Notes under the pieces: generated by a model
What the model was told of the DNA's origin: nothing
What the model saw: the letters and a program-made list of their open reading frames with translations, nothing else
The model's database searches: none
Part shown: positions 28,824 through 37,904 of the stretch, piece after piece
Layout of the letters: every line of letters starts with the position of its first letter
Numbering within the stretch: position 1 is the first letter of the stretch
Position numbers and translations under genes: made by a program
Source of the DNA: Sphingobium sp. AS12
Lineage (GTDB): Bacteria > Pseudomonadota > Alphaproteobacteria > Sphingomonadales > Sphingomonadaceae
Length of the DNA: 64,000 nt
Direction: 5' to 3'
NCBI RefSeq assembly: GCF_019097845.1
Contig: NZ_JAHRGM010000024.1
Coordinates: forward strand, 248,001 to 312,000

Positions 28824-31811
28824 TCACCCCAGCCGGTCCAGCGCCGCTTTGAGCCTTTCCGCCTCGGCGGTTTTTTCGGCATGATCCTCGCGCGCCTTGG
28901 CAACGGCTTCGGGCTTGGCCTTTTCGACGAAACTGGGGTTGGACAGTCGCCCGCCCAGACCATCCCGCTCCTTCTCCGCCGCAGCCAACGCCTTGGCGAG
29001 ACGGGCCTTCTCCGCAGCAATGTCGATCACGCCTTCCAGCGGCAGGATGAAGGTCGCCTCATCCACCACGATCTGCGCCGCGCCGCCTTCGGGTGGCTCA
29101 CTGAACGTCAGGCTCTCGATCCGCCCCAGCCGCGCCAGCGCAGCGCCCTGCCGGTCGAGGCGGCGATGCGTCTCCTCCGATCCGTCGCGCACCACCATCG
29201 GCAGCTTTGCGCCCGGCGGCACATTGAGTTCGGTGCGCCCGGTGCGGATCGCGCTGACCAGCCGGATCAGCCAGTCAATCTCCGCCTGCGCGTCCGTATC
29301 GACCGCCGCGAGCGCCTTGGGCCATTGCGCGACGATCAGCGCGTTGGCGCGATCGCCGGTCAGGTGCCACAACTCTTCGGTGATGAAGGGCATGAACGGG
29401 TGGAGCATCACCAAAATCTGGTCGAACGCCCAACCCGCAACGGCGCGCGTCTCATCGTCCATCGCGCCCTTGGTCAGCTCGATATACCAGTCGCAAAACT
29501 GGTCCCAGACGAAATGATAGATGGCATTGGCCGCCGCATCGAAACGCAGGTCGGCCAGCGCTGTGTCGATCGCCTGCACGGTGGCCACCGTCTCGGCGAT
29601 GATCCAGCGGTTGACCGGCGCCGTAGCGGCAGGCGCGTCGATGCTGGTCGATGCGGTGACGCCGTTCGACTGGAGGAAGCGCGCGGCGTTCCACAGCTTG
29701 GTCGCAAAGTTGCGATAGCCCTCGACCCGCTTCTCATCCATCTTCACGTCGCGGCCCTGGCTCTCCATCGCACTCATGAAGAAACGCAGCGCATCAGCCC
29801 CGAACTTGTCGATCAGGCCCAGCGGATCGACCACATTACCCTTGGACTTGGACATTTTTTGCCCGTCCGCCGCGCGGACCAGGCCGTGGAGATAGAGTTT
29901 GCGCCACGGCACATCGCCCATAAATTCCATCCCCTGCATCGCCATCCGCGCGTCCCAGAAGAACAGGATGTCGAAGCCGGAAATGAGCAGGTCATTGGGG
30001 TAGTGGCGGGACACCAGCGAGTTGCTCCCCTCCCCTTCAGGGGAGGGGCTGGGGGTGGGGCTTTGCCCGATAGGCTGCCCATCGGCGACAGGCCCCACCC
30101 CAACCCCTCCCCTGAAGGGGAGGGGCTTTTCTGTTGCGCCATCCGGCCAGCCGAGCGTCCCGAACGGCCACAGCGCCGAGGAGAACCAGGTGTCGAGAAC
30201 GTCGGCGTCTCGATAAATGGGAATCGGACCAAGCTCGCTAATGCCTTCAGAGACGAGATAAGCAGGCGTCTCCGTTCGAGGTGGAAACCCGGCGGCTTCA
30301 TTGGAATCAGCCACGACCACGATCCTCGATGGATCTACACCATAGAAATCTGCCGCATTTTTCACAGCAAGCTGCTCATCTTCAGCTACAAAGTGAGGCT
30401 TTTCGACGCCGAAGATTTCTTGGTGAACTATTTCCAGTCCTAGTTCAGTTTTTCTTGGCCCAAACCAAGCCGGAATCCGATGCCCCCACCACAACTGCCG
30501 TGACACGCACCAGGGCTGGATATTCTCCATCCAGTTGAAGAAGGTCTTTTCCCATGTCTTGGGGACGATCTCGATCCTCCCGTCGCGCACCGCCTGCATC
30601 GGCGCGACGGCCAGCTTGGCGGCGTCGACATACCATTGGTCGGTCAGCCAGGGTTCGATCACCACGCCGGACCGGTCGCCGAACGGCGTCTGGATGACGC
30701 GCGGCTCGAAGTCGGCAACGACCTCTTCCCCTTCCTTATTCTTGGTGACATGCGGCACGAGGAAGCCCAGCGCCTTCATCTCCGCGACCACAGCCTCACG
30801 CGCGCCATCCACGCCGTCGCGCTTGAAGCGGTGCAGGCCCAGATGCGCCTCCGGCACAAGACCGTCCGCGGTCTGCACGACATTGGCATCCGCATCGAAC
30901 ATATTGAGCATCGCGCCCGCCGCGATGCCCGCGCGCTTGCCGACCTCGAAATCGTTGAAGTCATGCCCCGGCGTGATCTTGACCGCGCCGGACCCCAGTT
31001 CCGGGTCGGCATAATCGTCGCCCACGATCCGCAAGCGCCGCCCGGTAATCGGCTGGAGAATATCCTTGCCGATAACGCTGCGATAGCGCGGATCGTCGGG
31101 ATGGACCGCGACCGCCATGTCGGCCAGCATCGTTTCGGGCCGGGTCGTCGCGACCACGATATGATCCGCCCCGTCCGCGAGGCGAACACCATCGGCCAGC
31201 GGATATCTGAACCGCCAGAAACCGCCCTGCGTCTCCTTCGTCTCAACCTCCAGATCGGAAATGGCGGAGCGGAAATGCGGGTCCCAATTGACCAGCCTTT
31301 TGTCGCGATAGAGCAGGCCGCGCTGGTGCAGTTCCACAAACACCTTGACCACGGCCTTGCTGAAATGCGGGTCCATGGTGAATTGTTCGCGGCTCCAGTC
31401 CATCGAACAGCCCAGCCGCCGCAGCTGGCCAGTGATCGTGCCGCCGCTCTCCTGCTTCCATTCCCAAACCTTGGCGACAAATTCGTCGCGGCTATAGTCG
31501 GTGCGCTTCTCGCCCTTGGCATTCATCTGCCGCTCGACCACCATCTGGGTCGCGATGCCCGCATGGTCGGTGCCGACGACCCACAACGCATCCTTGCCGC
31601 GCAACCGTTCGTAGCGGATCATGATGTCCTGCAACGTATTGTCGAGCGCATGGCCGATATGCAGGCTGCCCGTCACATTGGGCGGCGGATTGACGATGGT
31701 ATAGGGCTGCGCGTCCGGCCGTTCGGGGCGAAACAGGCCGTTCGCCTCCCAATGCGCGTACCAGCGGGCTTCGATATCGGCGGGGTCGAATGTCTTGGGC
31801 AGATCGGTCAT
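28824..31811 (-). CDS. valS: Valyl-tRNA synthetase with an in-frame palindromic insert
   Basis: Charges tRNA-Val and edits misacylated Thr-tRNA. The protein has 995 residues, somewhat longer than usual for bacteria. The class I motifs HIGH ([11 protein letters not shown] near residue 48) and KMSKS ([13 protein letters not shown]) are intact, as are the editing domain [12 protein letters not shown] and a C-terminal coiled-coil arm. Two oddities stand out. Residues of about 561-595 ([14 protein letters not shown] through SPSPEGEG) come from a 99-bp double-hairpin element read in frame, placed between the GWPDGAT and [18 protein letters not shown] blocks. Upstream of it, about residues 444-524, the DNA falls to roughly 47% GC with AGA, CTA and ATA codons. 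The enzyme should still be functional. Confidence 0.97.
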   Translation of the reverse strand: MTDLPKTFDPADIEARWYAHWEANGLFRPERPDAQPYTIVNPPPNVTGSLHIGHALDNTLQDIMIRYERLRGKDALWVVGTDHAGIATQMVVERQMNAKGEKRTDYSRDEFVAKVWEWKQESGGTITGQLRRLGCSMDWSREQFTMDPHFSKAVVKVFVELHQRGLLYRDKRLVNWDPHFRSAISDLEVETKETQGGFWRFRYPLADGVRLADGADHIVVATTRPETMLADMAVAVHPDDPRYRSVIGKDILQPITGRRLRIVGDDYADPELGSGAVKITPGHDFNDFEVGKRAGIAAGAMLNMFDADANVVQTADGLVPEAHLGLHRFKRDGVDGAREAVVAEMKALGFLVPHVTKNKEGEEVVADFEPRVIQTPFGDRSGVVIEPWLTDQWYVDAAKLAVAPMQAVRDGRIEIVPKTWEKTFFNWMENIQPWCVSRQLWWGHRIPAWFGPRKTELGLEIVHQEIFGVEKPHFVAEDEQLAVKNAADFYGVDPSRIVVVADSNEAAGFPPRTETPAYLVSEGISELGPIPIYRDADVLDTWFSSALWPFGTLGWPDGATEKPLPFRGGVGVGPVADGQPIGQSPTPSPSPEGEGSNSLVSRHYPNDLLISGFDILFFWDARMAMQGMEFMGDVPWRKLYLHGLVRAADGQKMSKSKGNVVDPLGLIDKFGADALRFFMSAMESQGRDVKMDEKRVEGYRNFATKLWNAARFLQSNGVTASTSIDAPAATAPVNRWIIAETVATVQAIDTALADLRFDAAANAIYHFVWDQFCDWYIELTKGAMDDETRAVAGWAFDQILVMLHPFMPFITEELWHLTGDRANALIVAQWPKALAAVDTDAQAEIDWLIRLVSAIRTGRTELNVPPGAKLPMVVRDGSEETHRRLDRQGAALARLGRIESLTFSEPPEGGAAQIVVDEATFILPLEGVIDIAAEKARLAKALAAAEKERDGLGGRLSNPSFVEKAKPEAVAKAREDHAEKTAEAERLKAALDRLG
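30027..30125. repeat. 99-bp double-hairpin element inside valS
   Basis: Hairpin one is CCCCTCCCC-TTCA-GGGGAGGGG (30027-30048). Hairpin two is CCCCTCCCC-TGAA-GGGGAGGGG (30104-30125). Between them GGGGTGGGGC (30052-30061) pairs with GCCCCACCCC (30092-30101). Length 99 bp, a multiple of three, with no stop codon in the valS frame. The same architecture is seen in intergenic copies elsewhere in the window. Confidence 0.9.
30241..30480. other. Low-GC, rare-codon patch within valS
   Basis: By hand count, 85 of 180 bases at 30301-30480 are G or C (47%), against clearly over 60% in flanking valS sequence. In the valS frame this patch uses AGA, CTA, ATA, GTA and AAA codons that are scarce in the neighbours. 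The encoded segment (from [14 protein letters not shown] through [10 protein letters not shown]) sits between the [10 protein letters not shown] block and the FSSALWPF block. It may be a recombined segment from another lineage. Confidence 0.6.
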
Positions 31812-31856
31812 GGAAGCGCCCTTAATGGCCCTTCCCCTTCCATTCCAGCGAAACTA

Positions 31857-32996
31857 TCAGCCCGCCACGCCCTGGGCCCCGGTAAAGGCGTCCAGCTTCG
31901 CGTGGCAGGCGGCACGCTGCGTCTCGCTCATCCACCCCGCGTTGAAGGCGTTGCGCTGCAACCGCACCAGTTCCGCCTTGGTCAGCGCACTGCGCGCCTG
32001 CGCCTTCACCAGCACTTCATTGAGATATTCGCTGCCCATATAGGCAGGGTCATCCGAATTGATGGTGACGTTGAGACCCGCGTCCAGCATCCCGCGCACC
32101 ACATCGACCGGCGGCTGATCCCCCCGCACCGTGCCAGAAAAGCTGGGGCAGACGGTGAAAGTGAGGTTCCGGGCCTTGGCCATCGCCATCAACTCCGGCG
32201 ATTCCAATATGTTGCCACCATGGTCGATCCGGTCGACACGGATATCGACAATCGCTTGGCGGATATGCGCCAAAATATCCTTCTGGTTAAGGTCGCAATG
32301 CGCCGTGACCTTCAGGCCCGCCGCCCGCGCCTTGGCGAAATGGGCGGCGAATTTGATCGGCGGATGATCCTTCTCGTCCGAATCCAGCCCGACCGCGACC
32401 AGCTGATCGCGGAACGGCAGCGCCGCATCGAGCGCCGCCATCGCCGATTCCGCCGACAGATCGCGCACGAAGCAGAGGATGAGCTGCGATCCGATCCCCA
32501 GTTGCGCCGCAGCCGCCACCCGCGCGCTGGTGATGCCGCCAATCACCGCCGCCATCGGCACGCCGCGCTTCAGATGCTCCTGCGGGTCGAAGAACATCTC
32601 GGCATAGAGGATATTCTGCGACGCGGCCTTGGCTAGATAGGCATAGGCCAGATCGTGAAAATCCTGCTCCGTGCGCAATACCTTCATGCCGTCATAATAG
32701 ATGGCCAGAAAGCTCGGCAGGTCATGATAGATATAGCTGGCCTTCATCGCGGCGACATCGGCAAAGGGCAGGTCCAGGCCGTTGCGCTTCGCCAGCGCGA
32801 ATTTCATTTCCGCTTCCAACGTGCCTTCCAGATGGACATGATATTCCGCCTTGGGCAGCGCGGCGATGAAGCGGGCCATGTCGGCGGCATTGCCCGCCTG
32901 CTGGGCCAGCGCGCTCCACACCGGGAGGGAGGGCGTCATCGCAGCGAGCGATGCGCCCACAACGCCACGAACCAGACCGCGTCTGCTCAACATCAT
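31857..32996 (-). CDS. Exported adenosine deaminase family protein
   Basis: The protein has 379 residues from ATG 32996, with AGGGG seven bases upstream. The N-terminus MMLSRRGLVRGVVGASLAAM has a twin-arginine-like RR and a hydrophobic core ending near ALA-QQ, so export to the periplasm is likely. The body is the metal-dependent deaminase fold: EYHVHLEGTLE (metal-binding HxH), GLKVTAHCDLNQ, RIDHGGNIL and NVTINSDDPAYMGS with the catalytic Asp pair. HAGE of the standard enzyme reads HCDL here, so the substrate may differ from adenosine. It is downstream of DUF2497 and valS. Confidence 0.85.
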   Translation of the reverse strand: MMLSRRGLVRGVVGASLAAMTPSLPVWSALAQQAGNAADMARFIAALPKAEYHVHLEGTLEAEMKFALAKRNGLDLPFADVAAMKASYIYHDLPSFLAIYYDGMKVLRTEQDFHDLAYAYLAKAASQNILYAEMFFDPQEHLKRGVPMAAVIGGITSARVAAAAQLGIGSQLILCFVRDLSAESAMAALDAALPFRDQLVAVGLDSDEKDHPPIKFAAHFAKARAAGLKVTAHCDLNQKDILAHIRQAIVDIRVDRIDHGGNILESPELMAMAKARNLTFTVCPSFSGTVRGDQPPVDVVRGMLDAGLNVTINSDDPAYMGSEYLNEVLVKAQARSALTKAELVRLQRNAFNAGWMSETQRAACHAKLDAFTGAQGVAG

Positions 32997-33104
32997 CACC
33001 AATCCCCTGAAAACCCGTCTGTCTATCCGGGGATCGGGCGGCGCATGTCCATCATGTTATAGTCCACGCCCCGTATCAAAAAATGGAGCGGGAGGGGGTG
33101 CGGC

Positions 33105-33602
33105 TCAGCGCGCGGTTATGCGCGCGATTTCCTTGGCCACCATATCCTCGACCAATGCGGGCAGGCGGGCGTCGAGCCATTCCTTGAGCATGGGTTTCAG
33201 CATCGATCGGACCAGCCCGTCGAGCGTATTGTCCGCGCCATCAGGGGCGGCGACCAGCATGGAGGAGAGAGCGGATAGCGAGTGGCGTGCCGCGACTTCG
33301 CTTTCGACCGACAGAATCGATTCGTCTGCTGCGGCGGCAGGCTTGGCCACCGGCGTCGCCTTGGCGGCAGCTTTGGGAGCGGGCATCACATCCTCCACCA
33401 CGACCTCATCGGTCAGTTCCAGCACTTCGTCGACCAGCGGGACGAAGGGTGCAGGCGCCGGTTCGCCCGGCTCAATCATGGACTTGGGCGCGGGATCGGC
33501 CCGGCCGCGGCGCGGCGCAGCCTGCACCGCTTCCTCGCCTTCCTCGGCGATGATCCGCTTGATGGACGAGAGTATCTCTTCCATCGAGGGTTCCTTTGTC
33601 AT
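33105..33602 (-). CDS. PopZ-like DUF2497 protein
   Basis: The protein has 165 residues from ATG 33602. The N-terminal MTKEPSMEEILSSIKRIIAEE and the C-terminal LDGLVRSMLKPMLKEWLDARLP helix followed by LVEDMVAKEIARI match the two conserved ends of the DUF2497 family, which includes the polar organising protein PopZ. The middle is low-complexity, acidic and proline/alanine-rich. PopZ forms polar condensates that anchor chromosome centromeres. The tolC-DUF2497-valS order supports the call. Function in this organism is inferred by family. Confidence 0.9.
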   Translation of the reverse strand: MTKEPSMEEILSSIKRIIAEEGEEAVQAAPRRGRADPAPKSMIEPGEPAPAPFVPLVDEVLELTDEVVVEDVMPAPKAAAKATPVAKPAAAADESILSVESEVAARHSLSALSSMLVAAPDGADNTLDGLVRSMLKPMLKEWLDARLPALVEDMVAKEIARITAR

Positions 33603-33648
33603 GTCGCCCATGCCGTCCCCTGACTATCGGCCCCGCAATTGCAGCCGC

Positions 33649-35124
33649 TTATGGCTGTTGTGCCGTTTCAGGACTCACATTGGCGTTTTGTGGCAGCGTG
33701 TCAACGGTGCGCGTGGCAACCGGCATGGGCGCTGCACCATAGTCCCAGTCGAACCATTTGCCCTTCACCCGGTCATAATTGACCATCGGATCGTAAAGCG
33801 TGCCACTGGCCAGCCCCAGATCGTCTGCTTCGGCATGGCCCATTGCCGCCAGCAGGCTGAAGCCCGCGACATAGGCGTTGCGCCGCGCCGACACCAGCTG
33901 GACGCGGGCGTTGAGCGCTTCCTGCTCGGCATTGAGGATGTCGAGAATGGTGCGGCTGCCGACCGAATTTTCGGCCCGCACGCCTTCCAGCGACAGGCTG
34001 GCCGCCTCGACCGCCTTCTGGTTCGACTCGATAGCCTTGAGCGAGGCCTGCCAACTGGCATAGGCGGCGCGCGCCTGGGCAATGACCCCGCGTTCGACCT
34101 GGATTTCCTGCTCGATCGCCTGCGATTCCTGCGCCTGGCGCTGGCGCACCTGCGCGGCGGGGCGGCCACCCTGATACAGGGGGATGCTCAGCTGGACGCC
34201 GGCCTGCGCCTGTTTGTTGATCTGCGATCCGCCCCCGGCCGTGCCATTGTCGAGCGTATTGAGATAATTGGTATAGCCCGCCTGGGTAAAGCCGGAGAGG
34301 GTAGGCAGATTGGCCGACTTGGCCACCCGCACATCATAGCTGGCCGCCTCCCGCACTTTCTTGGCTGCCGCAATGTCGGGATTGTCGACCAGCGCGACCT
34401 GCACCGCCAAGTCGGGCGTGGCGGGCAGCCCCGGCAGAACCGGCGGCGGCTCCAGCATGTCGGGCGCTTCGCCCACCAGCGCGATATAATTTTCGCGGCT
34501 GGTGATCAGGTTCGACTGCACCGTTTGCAAATCGGCCTGCGCCAGCGCCAGCCGCGATTGCGACTGCGCCACGTCGGTGCGGGTCAGGTCACCCACCTCG
34601 AACCGGTCGTTGGTCGCCTGGAGATTGACCTCCAGCACCTTCACATTGGCCTGATTGAGCGAGACGATCGCGCTGTCGCGGATCACATCCATATAGGCGG
34701 CGACAACCTGCGAAAAAATACTGGCTTCGGTGCCGCGCAGATTGGCCTGCCCCGCCTCGACCCGGACCTTGGCGGCCTTCACCCCATTGCGGACGGCACC
34801 GCCCGAATAGATGGGTACGCTCAATTGCGCCTGGGCATTCACGGTGCGCTGGGGCGACGTAAAACTGATCGTTGGCTTGAGGATGCTCTCCGAAAAGCTG
34901 GCGCTCACATCCGCCGCGGGACGCCCGCCCGCCTTCTGGATCGGCACATTTTCATCGGTCGCCCGCTGCCCTGCGCGCGCGCCGGTCAGCGTCGGGTTGG
35001 ACGCATAGGCCTTCGCCAGCGCGCCTTGCAGCGTTTCGGCCATGGCCGGACCGGCCAGGCAAGAGGATAGCAACAGCAAGGCTGTAGCGGTGGTCCGCCG
35101 GAAATTAGGTCGCTTTGCTGTCAT
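33649..35124 (-). CDS. tolC: TolC family outer membrane efflux protein
   Basis: The protein has 491 residues from ATG 35124, with GGGG nine bases upstream. A signal peptide ends near AMA-ETLQ. Two TolC repeats are seen: ALAKAYASNPTLTGARAGQRAT with VSASFSESILKP, and QVALVDNPDIAAAKKVREAA with SGFTQAGYTN. The protein forms a trimeric channel for type I secretion or RND pumps. The upstream gene is a Pcm-like methyltransferase with its end overlapping the region before the start, a common order in alphaproteobacteria. Confidence 0.94.
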   Translation of the reverse strand: MTAKRPNFRRTTATALLLLSSCLAGPAMAETLQGALAKAYASNPTLTGARAGQRATDENVPIQKAGGRPAADVSASFSESILKPTISFTSPQRTVNAQAQLSVPIYSGGAVRNGVKAAKVRVEAGQANLRGTEASIFSQVVAAYMDVIRDSAIVSLNQANVKVLEVNLQATNDRFEVGDLTRTDVAQSQSRLALAQADLQTVQSNLITSRENYIALVGEAPDMLEPPPVLPGLPATPDLAVQVALVDNPDIAAAKKVREAASYDVRVAKSANLPTLSGFTQAGYTNYLNTLDNGTAGGGSQINKQAQAGVQLSIPLYQGGRPAAQVRQRQAQESQAIEQEIQVERGVIAQARAAYASWQASLKAIESNQKAVEAASLSLEGVRAENSVGSRTILDILNAEQEALNARVQLVSARRNAYVAGFSLLAAMGHAEADDLGLASGTLYDPMVNYDRVKGKWFDWDYGAAPMPVATRTVDTLPQNANVSPETAQQP

Positions 35125-35134
35125 GATCCCCGTC

Positions 35135-35767
35135 TCAAAAAACGAATCGCTCCGGCGCAGCAAAGCCCGGCAGCACCACCATCTCTATATCCGCAACGCT
35201 GGACAGACCTAGCACGCCCGCAACGACCCGGCCACTGGCCAGCCGCGTGACGCCGCGCTCGACCACACCGGTTACGACCCGCGCCCCGTCGACAAGCTGC
35301 CCAACGAGCGCGGCAGGCACTTCCGCCACCGCGCCGTCGATGAACAAAAGATCATAGGGCGAACCAGAAGCCGCCCCGGCGTTCAGCGGCCCGCGCACCA
35401 CGGTCGCGCCCGCAATGTCCGACCCGCCCTCTTCCTCGACCGCCGTCACCTGCGCGCCCAGCGCGGTCAGCAGCGCGGCGCTATAGCCAGTCGCCGCGCC
35501 GATCAGCAGCACCCTGTCACCCGGCGCAACCTTCGCCTCGGTCAGCAGGCGACCGATCACCAAAGGCGGGTTGAGCGCGCGGCCACCGCTCAGCGGGATC
35601 GGGCGATCGATATAGGTCATGGCGCGGCGTTCGGCCGGGACATAATCCTCACGCGGCACGCTGGCCATCGCGGCGATCACGCGCGGATCATCCACGTCGC
35701 TGGTGCGCAACTGGCTTTCGACCATGGCGGTCCGCATCGAAGAAAAATTCTGCTCGGTCACGATCAT
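35135..35767 (-). CDS. Protein-L-isoaspartate O-methyltransferase family protein
   Basis: The protein has 210 residues from ATG 35767. The PCMT motifs are VESQLRTSDVDDPRVIAAMASVPREDYVP, SGGRALNPPLVIGRLL (the family normally has GQTISQP, so the substrate loop is altered), LLIGAATGYSAALL for SAM binding, and DLLFIDGAVAEVPAALVGQL. Members repair isoaspartyl residues. The changed loop and shorter length suggest a divergent form, common upstream of tolC in alphaproteobacteria. The ribosome binding site is weak. Confidence 0.85.
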   Translation of the reverse strand: MIVTEQNFSSMRTAMVESQLRTSDVDDPRVIAAMASVPREDYVPAERRAMTYIDRPIPLSGGRALNPPLVIGRLLTEAKVAPGDRVLLIGAATGYSAALLTALGAQVTAVEEEGGSDIAGATVVRGPLNAGAASGSPYDLLFIDGAVAEVPAALVGQLVDGARVVTGVVERGVTRLASGRVVAGVLGLSSVADIEMVVLPGFAAPERFVF

Positions 35768-35966
35768 TCTCGCTTGGTCGACTGGACTTGGCACAACTGT
35801 ATTGGCAATGCAATACAGCAAGGGGATCAACGGACCTCTAAATCAGCGCGCAGGCCACGCCAAGCGGCTTTGCATGGCAGGTGACCAGAATCTTGACGCC
35901 TGCGCCCGATCCGCCGCTTGACTTTGCAACCAAAGCCGCACATTTGCGGCGTCCACCGCGACGGAT

Positions 35967-36040
35967 GGCCCGATGGCGGAGTGGTTACGCAGAGGACTGC
36001 AAATCCTTGCACGCCGGTTCGATTCCGGCTCGGGCCTCCA
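35967..36040 (+). tRNA. tRNA-Cys (GCA)
   Basis: The 74-base gene includes an encoded CCA end. The acceptor stem GGCCCGA (35967-35973) pairs with TCGGGCC (36030-36036). The anticodon GCA is at 35999-36001 in the loop CTGCAAA, closed by AGGA/TCCT. The T-arm has GGTTCGATTCC. It lies between a Pcm-like gene and a GST gene, with no integrase or attachment-site duplication seen. Confidence 0.95.
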
Positions 36041-36107
36041 CATTCTCAGTTCCGTCGCTGGTTTCCCGCTCTCGACTTATGCGCGCTGCTGCGGCTAAAG
36101 CAGCGGC

Positions 36108-36782
36108 ATGATGAAGCTGTTTATCGGGAATAAAGCCTATTCGAGCTGGTCGCTGCGCGGCTGGCTGGCGTGCAAGCTGTCCGGCCTGCCCTTCGAAGAG
36201 GCGGTCGTCCCCCTCTATGACGAGGCATGGGAAAAGCGGCGCGAGGGCGACGAGTTTGCGCCGTCCTCCGGCAAGGTGCCGATCCTGTGGGATGGCGACG
36301 ATATTGTCGTGTGGGACAGTCTGGCGATCGTTGAATATCTCAATGAAAAGACCGGGAATGAGAAATTCTGGCCAGCCGATCCCGCCGCGCGCGCCATGGC
36401 CCGGTCGATGGCTGCGGAAATGCATTCCAGCTTCGCCGCCCTGCGCCGCGAGCATAGCATGAATATCCGCCAGATTTACGATGCGGTGCCTCCGTCCGAA
36501 GCGGTCAAGCAGGATCTGGCGCGCCTGATGCAGCTATGGGCGCAGGCCCGCGCTCGCCATGGCGGCGACGGCGATTTCCTGTTCGGCCCGTTCGGCGCGG
36601 CCGACGTCATGTTCGCGCCGGTGGTGACGCGCCTTATCACCTATCAACTGCCCGTGGCCCGTTTTGCCGAAGCCTATATGCACGCCATCATCGCGCACCC
36701 GTGGATGCAGGAATGGATCGGCGGCGCGCAGGCCGAAGATTGGGTGATCGACCGGTTCGAGGTGCCGCCGCAGGCGGTGTGA
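36108..36782 (+). CDS. Glutathione S-transferase family protein
   Basis: The protein has 224 residues. The N-terminal thioredoxin-like domain has LFIGNKAYSSWSLRGWLACKL (the Ser-rich motif near the active site), then SGKVPILWDGDDIVVWDSLAIVEYL, the Ile-Val-Trp-Glu/Asp-Ser glutathione-binding motif. A helical C-terminal domain follows with FGAADVMFAPVVTRL. Length and order fit a cytosolic GST of the YfcF/zeta type. The substrate is unknown. ATG 36108 or 36111 may be the start. Confidence 0.9.
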   Translation: MMKLFIGNKAYSSWSLRGWLACKLSGLPFEEAVVPLYDEAWEKRREGDEFAPSSGKVPILWDGDDIVVWDSLAIVEYLNEKTGNEKFWPADPAARAMARSMAAEMHSSFAALRREHSMNIRQIYDAVPPSEAVKQDLARLMQLWAQARARHGGDGDFLFGPFGAADVMFAPVVTRLITYQLPVARFAEAYMHAIIAHPWMQEWIGGAQAEDWVIDRFEVPPQAV

Positions 36783-36784
36783 TT

Positions 36785-36818
36785 AAAAAAGGGCCGGGAA
36801 GCACGCGCTCCCCGGCCC
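36785..36818 (-). terminator. Rho-independent terminator of ndk
   Basis: GGGCCGGGAAGC (36791-36802) and GCTCCCCGGCCC (36807-36818) form a 12-bp stem with one mismatch around an ACGC loop. Read on the minus strand, six T follow (36785-36790 as A on the plus strand). It may also stop the convergent GST transcript. Confidence 0.8.
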
Positions 36819-36845
36819 TAATTCATTGTCACGCCGCAGCGTGGA

Positions 36846-37268
36846 TCAGCCGACGATTTCTTCCGGCTTGAAGAAGAAGGCGATTTCGGTCGCGGCATTT
36901 TCTTCGCTGTCCGAACCATGGACCGAATTGGCTTCGATCGATTCGGCCAGTTCCTTGCGGATCGTACCGGCGTCGGCATTGGCGGGGTTGGTCGCGCCCA
37001 TGATGTCGCGGTTGCGCTGCACGGCATTCTCGCCTTCCAGCACCTGGACGACGACCGGGCCGGAAATCATGAAGGCGACAAGGTCAGCGAAGAAAGGGCG
37101 TTCCTTGTGGACGCCATAAAAGCCTTCTGCCTGTTCGCGGCTCATGCGGATGCGCTTCGATGCGACGACGCGCAGACCGGCTTCCTCCAGCATCTTGGTG
37201 ACGGCGCCGGTCAGGTTGCGACGGGTCGCGTCGGGCTTGATGATCGAAAAAGTGCGCGTGACGGCCAT
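36846..37268 (-). CDS. ndk: Nucleoside diphosphate kinase
   Basis: Transfers phosphate between nucleoside tri- and diphosphates through a phosphohistidine, in the cytoplasm. The protein has 140 residues, the normal length. The start [20 protein letters not shown], the [19 protein letters not shown] segment and the catalytic-His motif [20 protein letters not shown] are intact. It ends at a clear terminator. The neighbour holC lies 89 bp upstream on the same strand. Confidence 0.98.
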   Translation of the reverse strand: MAVTRTFSIIKPDATRRNLTGAVTKMLEEAGLRVVASKRIRMSREQAEGFYGVHKERPFFADLVAFMISGPVVVQVLEGENAVQRNRDIMGATNPANADAGTIRKELAESIEANSVHGSDSEENAATEIAFFFKPEEIVG

Positions 37269-37357
37269 GGCCCTCGATACTCCGAATGGTTGGAAATGCT
37301 GGGCGCGCCTTTAGACGGGGCCGGGCCGGGCCGCAAGGGGCTTCGCCTTCGCCCCTT

Positions 37358-37795
37358 CTATGCCATTTGCAGCCACTTGCGGCCGTCTTGCTTGAAGTAG
37401 CGGGATTCGATCCCGTCCTGCTTGGCCAATGCCCGCCAACTCGCCCGCGCCGCCTCGATCGTGCTATCGTCGAAGAAGTGGAATACCCGATCGAAATCGA
37501 GCGCCTCGTCGCGCCACAGTCCGTCGGCCAGCGCGACATGGCGCGCACCATTGGCCGCATCGCAGGACGCGCCCAGCAGGATCGGCTGATGCCCCTCCCC
37601 GGCCTCGCCCGCGCGGCCATGGGCCAGGAAGCTGTCGGGCGGGCCATTCCACAGCCCGGCGGAAATCCGCTCCAGCCGGTCCGGCTCGTCCGCCACCACC
37701 AGCAGGCGCGCGCCCATCGCCAGGATGCGCGCCGCAATGGCGGGCAGCACCTGATCGACGGGATCGCGGCTCAGCTGATAGAAGTCGACCTGCAT
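37358..37795 (-). CDS. holC: DNA polymerase III subunit chi
   Basis: Chi links the clamp loader to SSB at the replication fork. The protein has 145 residues. The HolC family opening MQVDFYQLSRDPVDQVLPAIAARIL, the ADEPDRLERISAGLW block and LWRDEALDFDRVFHFFD near the C-terminus match. It lies downstream of pepA, the usual alphaproteobacterial order. A long inverted repeat separates the two genes. Confidence 0.93.
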   Translation of the reverse strand: MQVDFYQLSRDPVDQVLPAIAARILAMGARLLVVADEPDRLERISAGLWNGPPDSFLAHGRAGEAGEGHQPILLGASCDAANGARHVALADGLWRDEALDFDRVFHFFDDSTIEAARASWRALAKQDGIESRYFKQDGRKWLQMA

Positions 37796-37812
37796 GGCCT
37801 TAAAATCCTAAC

Positions 37813-37892
37813 CCCGTTCGCCCTGAGCTTGTCGAAGGGCTGTTCTTCTTTGCGTAGAAGGACAAGGCTTCGACAGGCTCAGCCCGAACGGG
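37813..37892. repeat. Long inverted repeat between holC and pepA
   Basis: CCCGTTCGCCCTGAGCTTGT and the bases up to about 37849 are the imperfect reverse complement of about 37856-37892 (ending CAGCCCGAACGGG), with arms of about 37 bp and a handful of mismatches. It belongs to the same family as the arm at 27246 and the unit at 45158. Such TTCG-type palindromes are dispersed in sphingomonad-like genomes as far as I know. Confidence 0.8.
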
Positions 37893-37904
37893 CGTGGGAG
37901 CATC

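Noticed and set aside
30027..30480. Insertion sequence or intein in valS
   Set aside because: There is no transposase, no intein splicing motifs, and the added part is a 99-bp palindrome plus a patch aligned with a normal ValRS region.
30636..35070. Two long plus-strand frames (30636-32636 and 32851-35070) over valS, the deaminase, DUF2497 and tolC
   Set aside because: They are antisense shadows of well-supported genes, with skewed composition and no family similarity.
35967..36040. tRNA-Cys as an integration site for a genomic island
   Set aside because: No integrase, no repeated tRNA 3' end and no composition change in the following genes.
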